Assembly: GCA_943788645.1 (NCBI GenBank)
Contig: CALSRC010000001.1
Coordinates: forward strand, 248,001-312,000
DNA from: UA16 sp002292325
GTDB lineage: Bacteria; Bacteroidota; Bacteroidia; Flavobacteriales_D; Sanyastnellaceae
DNA: 64,000 bases
Direction of reading: 5' to 3'
The position numbers were made by a program, and so were the translations under genes. Positions 60,184-64,000 of the stretch are shown piece by piece. Position 1 is the first letter of the stretch. Each line of letters opens with the position of its first letter. The notes below the pieces were generated by a model. The model did no database searches and was not told where the DNA came from. It was given only the letters and a program-made list of their open reading frames with translations.

Positions 60184-60202
60184 GGAATTTTTTTGAGTGG
60201 GA

Positions 60203-60210
60203 CAAATTTA
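60203..60210 (-). promoter_or_regulatory. -7 element for rseP
   Basis: Reverse strand TAAATTTG, a full TAnnTTTG match, 19 bases before ATG 60183. Confidence 0.5.
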
Positions 60211-60314
60211 GGATGCAAATAGCCCTGAATGCGAAGAGAACACTGCGAATAATCTCCAATGAACGCAATTGGTTACCCCTCCGTCGCGTTTCGTGTATTA
60301 TCCTTGTAGTTGGA

Positions 60315-62783
60315 ATGGCAAAAACAACAAAGAAGAAGCCCAAAAAAACTCCCAAGCCCTCGTTTACGCGCCAAAAGGTGTGGACATGGTTGTTGGGATT
60401 GAGCCCCCTATTGGGCTTGGCGATGCTGGTGGGCTTGGCATCTTTCGGCAGTCTTCCGGATACCGATGCTTTGGCAAACCCCAAGACCGATCTTGCCACC
60501 CGTGTTTTCACATCAGACGGGAAGTTAATTGGCCGCTATTATTCTGAAAACCGATCAGATGCTCGGTTTGATGAGTTGCCAGAAAACCTGGTTAATTCAC
60601 TAATAAGTACAGAGGATGCTCGCTTTACGGGGCACAGTGGCATCGATTTTATTGGCTTGGCTCGGGCGATAGCTTTCATGGGTCAACGTGGCGGGGGGAG
60701 TACCCTGACTCAGCAACTTGCCAAGCAGTTATTTACCGAGCAGTATGAACATACCAGCTGGCTCGAGCGGGCCTTGCTTCAAAAACCGAAAGAATGGATC
60801 ATCGCTGCTCGACTTGAGCGCTTTTATACCAAAGATGAGATTATAGCACTTTATTTGAACCGCTATGATTTTTTGAATCAAGCAGTTGGGATCAAATCGG
60901 CGGCTAATATTTACTTTGATAAAGGGGTTGAGGAACTCGAGCTCCACGAATCAGCCATGCTCGTGGGGATGCTAAAGAACAGTTCGCTTTACAATCCTTT
61001 GAGGCGAGCAGAATTGGTGGAGTCACGTCGCAATGTGGTCTTCATGCAATTGGAGCGTTACGGCATCATCACGGATGACCAGAAGGATTCGCTATCTGCT
61101 ATGCCTCTAGGGCTCAGCTTCCAACGCGTGAGTCACGATGAAGGGATGGCCCCTTATTTTAGAGAAGCGTTGCGCGCTGAATTGAAAGAGTTGTTTAACA
61201 AAAAAGATGCTAGAGGGAATTGGACGGTTTCCAAAGCTGACGGCGCACCTTACGATTTATACCGTGATGGCATACAGGTGCACACGACATTGGATAGCCG
61301 TCTGCAGTCTGCAGCTGAGGTGGCGGTCAATCGGCACCTTGGAGAGGAGCTTCAGGCCACAATGAACCGGGATTTAAGGTCGCGGAGTAAGTCTGAATGG
61401 CCATTTTATGCGGGCATTGAGCGCAAGGACCGCGATCAGATCATAGGTTCTGCTGTGAAGCAAAGCGCTCGGTACCGGGTGTATGCTGGGAAGTTTTGTC
61501 CTGAATGCGAACGCCCTGGATTTTACATCCGCAAAGGCGATGCACCTGAGGGATTAACTTGGCATTGCGATGAAGAAAAGGGAGGATGCAGCCATACATG
61601 GCATCGTCCGAGCCAAAAGGAAATTGACGCGGCGTTTGACACCCCTGTATCCATGCGGGTTTTTGCCCATCAAGGCTCGAAGGATACCGTGCTGAGCCCA
61701 CTCGATTCCATTCTGTACCACAAGAGTTTGTTGCATGCTGGTCTCATGTCGATTGAACCAAGAACAGGGCACATCAAGGCGTGGGTCGGAGGTGTAGACT
61801 ATCGGTTTTTCCAATACGATAATGTATCGCAGTCCAAGCGGCAAGTGGGCTCGATTTTCAAACCATTTGTGTATGCTACAGCCTTGCGCTATGGGATGGA
61901 TCGATGCACGGAATTACCGAATCAACGTATTTGTGTGGAAATGCCAGGCGATCAGCCGGATTGGTGCCCGGATAACTCGGATTTTGAATACGGGGAAGTG
62001 GTGACATTGGAATATGCTTTGGCCAATTCCATGAATACCATTTCGGCCAAACTCATCAAGGAATTTGGTCCTGAACGGGTTATTCAACTTGCGCGAGCTT
62101 TGGGGATTGAATCGGACATTCCCGCAGTGCCTTCGATTGCATTGGGGGCCGCGCAGCTTACGCTCAAGGAAATTACTGCGGCGAATTCGGCGTTGGTCAA
62201 TGGTGGTGTCTACATCAAACCGACGATCATTACGCGAATCGAAGACAAATATGGCAATGTCATCTGGTCCCCTCAACCGGAATTGCGGCAAGGATTGGAC
62301 AAGCGCACGGCTTACACCGTTGTTGATATGATGAAGGGAGTTGTGGACGGGGCGTACAATCCCAATACACAGGAGCGCAAGGGCACGGGGGTTCGATTGC
62401 GCATGGACATTGAGCGGAGAAAGTACGACAACATCAAGGTGCCAATGGCAGGCAAGACAGGCACAACCCAAGGCCATTCGGACGGCTGGTTTATGGGGCT
62501 CACACCCGAATTGGTAACAGGTGTGTGGGTAGGGGCGCAGGATCCGGCGGTTCGTTTTAGCACCATTAGAAACGGTCAAGGAGCAAACACCGCTCTTCCG
62601 ATCTACGGCTTCTACATGAACGCAGCTTATAAAGACAAGACATTGGACTTGAGTCAGTCGGATTTTGCGCGGCCCGAAGGCATGGGATTGGATTCGTTGG
62701 ATTGCTTGCAATTGATGCAATTCAATCAAGCAACCTTTGGAGGAAGCGGAACCGGGTTGGATGACGACGATTTGTTTCAATGA
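60315..62783 (+). CDS. Class A penicillin-binding protein (PBP1A type) with Cys4 cluster
   Basis: A bifunctional peptidoglycan synthase of 822 residues. A basic cytoplasmic start and one membrane helix precede the GT51 domain (LISTEDARFTGHSGIDFIGL, GGGSTLTQQLAKQLF) and the transpeptidase with SxxK in KRQVGSIFKPFVYAT, SxN in NSMNTISAKL, and KTGTTQGHSDGWF. Between them, at about residues 394-429, is an insert with CPEC, then HC and GCSHTW: four cysteines and nearby His that look like a zinc ribbon, odd for a periplasmic domain. The start at 60315 (MAKTTKKK) fits homologues; the longer frame to 60213 covers the rseP promoter. The transcript may begin near a TATCCTTG at 60299-60306. Confidence 0.9.
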   Translation: MAKTTKKKPKKTPKPSFTRQKVWTWLLGLSPLLGLAMLVGLASFGSLPDTDALANPKTDLATRVFTSDGKLIGRYYSENRSDARFDELPENLVNSLISTEDARFTGHSGIDFIGLARAIAFMGQRGGGSTLTQQLAKQLFTEQYEHTSWLERALLQKPKEWIIAARLERFYTKDEIIALYLNRYDFLNQAVGIKSAANIYFDKGVEELELHESAMLVGMLKNSSLYNPLRRAELVESRRNVVFMQLERYGIITDDQKDSLSAMPLGLSFQRVSHDEGMAPYFREALRAELKELFNKKDARGNWTVSKADGAPYDLYRDGIQVHTTLDSRLQSAAEVAVNRHLGEELQATMNRDLRSRSKSEWPFYAGIERKDRDQIIGSAVKQSARYRVYAGKFCPECERPGFYIRKGDAPEGLTWHCDEEKGGCSHTWHRPSQKEIDAAFDTPVSMRVFAHQGSKDTVLSPLDSILYHKSLLHAGLMSIEPRTGHIKAWVGGVDYRFFQYDNVSQSKRQVGSIFKPFVYATALRYGMDRCTELPNQRICVEMPGDQPDWCPDNSDFEYGEVVTLEYALANSMNTISAKLIKEFGPERVIQLARALGIESDIPAVPSIALGAAQLTLKEITAANSALVNGGVYIKPTIITRIEDKYGNVIWSPQPELRQGLDKRTAYTVVDMMKGVVDGAYNPNTQERKGTGVRLRMDIERRKYDNIKVPMAGKTGTTQGHSDGWFMGLTPELVTGVWVGAQDPAVRFSTIRNGQGANTALPIYGFYMNAAYKDKTLDLSQSDFARPEGMGLDSLDCLQLMQFNQATFGGSGTGLDDDDLFQ

Positions 62784-62798
62784 TCAACAAAGAGTAAG

Positions 62799-63518
62799 AT
62801 GGCAATTTCAAAAGCGGTTAATGGCAGCTCAGACGCATGTGATGGCGTAAAGAGCGGCATGACTTTAATGCTCGGAGGCTTTGGCCTTTGCGGCATTCCC
62901 GAATGCAGCATTGGCGAACTGGTCCGATTGAGGGTCAACGATTTAACGTGCATTTCGAATAACGCGGGCGTAGATGATTTTGGACTGGGCCTGTTGCTGC
63001 AACAGCGTCAAATATGCAAGATGATTTCGTCTTACGTTGGTGAGAATGATGAGTTTGAGCGGCAGATGCTCAGCGGAGAATTGGAGGTGGACTTGATTCC
63101 GCAAGGATCATTGGCAGAGCGGTGCCGAGCAGGAGGTGCGGGTATCCCCGCTTTTTATACTCCCGCAGGATATGGCACAGAAGTCGCAGAAGGCAAGGAA
63201 GTCCGGGATTTTGATGGCAAGCCCCACATCCTCGAATCAGCACTGACTTCCGACTTTGCGTTTGTCAAGGCATGGAAAGGGGATACAGCCGGCAACCTCA
63301 TCTATAAAGCAACTGCGCGGAATTTCAATCCCATGATGGCGATGGCCGGTAAAATTACGGTTGCGGAAGTGGAGGAATTGGTGCCAGAAGGAACCCTTAA
63401 CCCAAATGAAATTCACACACCAGGAATTTTTGTGCAACGCATCTTTCAAGGCGAGGGCTACGAAAAGCGGATAGAGCAGCGTACGGTCCGAAGTCGCGAA
63501 ACCCCCTCAAACGCTTGA
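62799..63518 (+). CDS. scoA: 3-oxoacid CoA-transferase subunit A
   Basis: Subunit A of succinyl-CoA:3-ketoacid (acetoacetate) CoA-transferase moves CoA from succinyl-CoA to acetoacetate for ketone-body or butyrate use. The 239-residue protein has SGMTLMLGGFGLCGIPE, ISNNAGVDDFGLG, QMLSGELEVDLIPQGSLAER, AGIPAFYTPAGYGT and the ATARNFNPMMAMAGKITV segment, as in ScoA/AtoD. Family length is typical (about 230-240). It starts 15 bases after the PBP stop and is followed by subunit B three bases later. Confidence 0.92.
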   Translation: MAISKAVNGSSDACDGVKSGMTLMLGGFGLCGIPECSIGELVRLRVNDLTCISNNAGVDDFGLGLLLQQRQICKMISSYVGENDEFERQMLSGELEVDLIPQGSLAERCRAGGAGIPAFYTPAGYGTEVAEGKEVRDFDGKPHILESALTSDFAFVKAWKGDTAGNLIYKATARNFNPMMAMAGKITVAEVEELVPEGTLNPNEIHTPGIFVQRIFQGEGYEKRIEQRTVRSRETPSNA

Positions 63519-63521
63519 ACA

Positions 63522-64000
63522 ATGTTGGATAAAAATGGAATTGCGAAGCGCATAGCGCAGGAGATAGAACCAGGGTGGTACGTGAACCTTGGCATTGGGA
63601 TTCCCACGTTGGTTGCCAACTACATCCCCGAGGGAATGGAGGTGGAATTCCAATCTGAAAATGGAATCTTGGGCATGGGTCCATTTCCACTCGAAGGCGA
63701 TGAGGATGCGGATTTGATTAATGCGGGAAAGCAAACGATTACAGCTATGCCAGGTGCGGTTTACTTCGACAGCGCTACCTCGTTTGCCATGATCCGGGGT
63801 CAACACGTCCAGCTCACCGTTCTCGGGGCGATGGAAGTTGCGCAGAATGGCGACATCGCCAACTGGAAAATTCCTGGCAAAATGGTTAAGGGAATGGGTG
63901 GTGCGATGGATTTGGTTGCTAGTGCCGAGAACATCATCGTCGCGATGATGCATACCAACCGTGCAGGGGAATCAAAAATTCTTCCTGCGTGTTCTTTGCC
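63522..64000 (+). CDS. scoB: 3-oxoacid CoA-transferase subunit B (partial)
   Basis: The frame starts at ATG 63522 and is open to the window end, giving 159 codons of about 215. The sequence MLDKNGIAKRIAQEIEPG, GIGIPTLVANYIPEG, and FQSENGILGMGP carries the catalytic Glu of subunit B (in SENG). Downstream there are INAGKQTITAMPGAVYFDS and GKMVKGMGGAMDLVASA. It forms the active transferase with subunit A just upstream. Confidence 0.92.
   Translation, partial: MLDKNGIAKRIAQEIEPGWYVNLGIGIPTLVANYIPEGMEVEFQSENGILGMGPFPLEGDEDADLINAGKQTITAMPGAVYFDSATSFAMIRGQHVQLTVLGAMEVAQNGDIANWKIPGKMVKGMGGAMDLVASAENIIVAMMHTNRAGESKILPACSL

Noticed and set aside
61914..62780. A 288-codon open frame antisense to the class A PBP
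   Set aside because: It mirrors the codon structure of the PBP gene, has no family resemblance, and the sense frame contains intact SxN and KTGT motifs.

Overview
The window comes from a member of the Bacteroidota, most likely the order Flavobacteriales. The evidence is several proteins with type IX secretion (T9SS) C-terminal sorting domains, many Bacteroidota-only families (DUF4270, DUF4837, DUF4296, DUF6495, HU-CCDC81/SPOR), promoter cores of the TAnnTTTG type, and almost no Shine-Dalgarno sequences. G+C looks close to half by eye. I cannot name a genus. Nothing looks like a prophage, IS element, integron or CRISPR array; this is dense core chromosome with a few long secreted-protein genes.

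Layout. 0-2.3 kb (reverse): glmS start, a DUF4270 lipoprotein and a short glycogen synthase, the last two broken by single-base expansions. 2.4-6.9 kb (forward): panC, then tatA, a MltD-type lytic transglycosylase, a DUF4837 lipoprotein and an Asp-box propeller lipoprotein, tightly overlapped. 6.9-9.4 kb (reverse): a T9SS-secreted M1 peptidase. 9.4-15.4 kb (forward): SlyD-like FKBP, then an overlapping run of thiL, asnB, a glycosyltransferase, a FabK/nitronate monooxygenase-like flavoprotein and a DCC thioredoxin-like protein. 15.4-24.3 kb: uvrC, an extended SDR, DUF4296, dihydroorotase, polyprenol-P-mannose synthase, pseudouridine synthase, yraN, an outer-membrane protein, a coiled-coil protein and a TonB-domain protein. 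24.4-38.7 kb is rich in exported proteins: a hydrolase-like T9SS protein lacking its serine, DUF389, a fasciclin/PKD protein, a DEAD-box helicase, CotH, a duplicated-domain protein, a sialidase-like lipoprotein, and a collagen-plus-head-repeat adhesin-like protein. 38.9-44.6 kb: tRNA-Cys, pssA, purS, pgk, glyS, gpsA. 44.6-53.1 kb: a 1338-residue T9SS type B protein, an HU/SPOR protein, a HAD hydrolase, DUF6495 and a prolyl oligopeptidase. 53.1-64 kb: kdsB, a TonB-dependent receptor, dprA, a cation/proton antiporter, rseP, a class A PBP with a Cys cluster, and succinyl-CoA:3-ketoacid transferase subunits A and B (the latter cut by the window end).

Most of the window serves the cell envelope: peptidoglycan synthesis and turnover, lipid and LPS precursor synthesis (pssA, gpsA, kdsB), outer-membrane uptake, and surface or secreted proteins.

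The most interesting pattern is regulatory. At nine or more unrelated genes a TAnnTTTG-like -7 element lies exactly four bases before the start codon, which predicts leaderless mRNAs. It also settles several start codons. Other points to check are the 108-bp in-frame tandem repeat in the collagen-like gene and its broken 3' end, the Cys4 cluster in the class A PBP, the hydrolase-fold protein without a nucleophile, and three homopolymer frameshifts in the first 2 kb.
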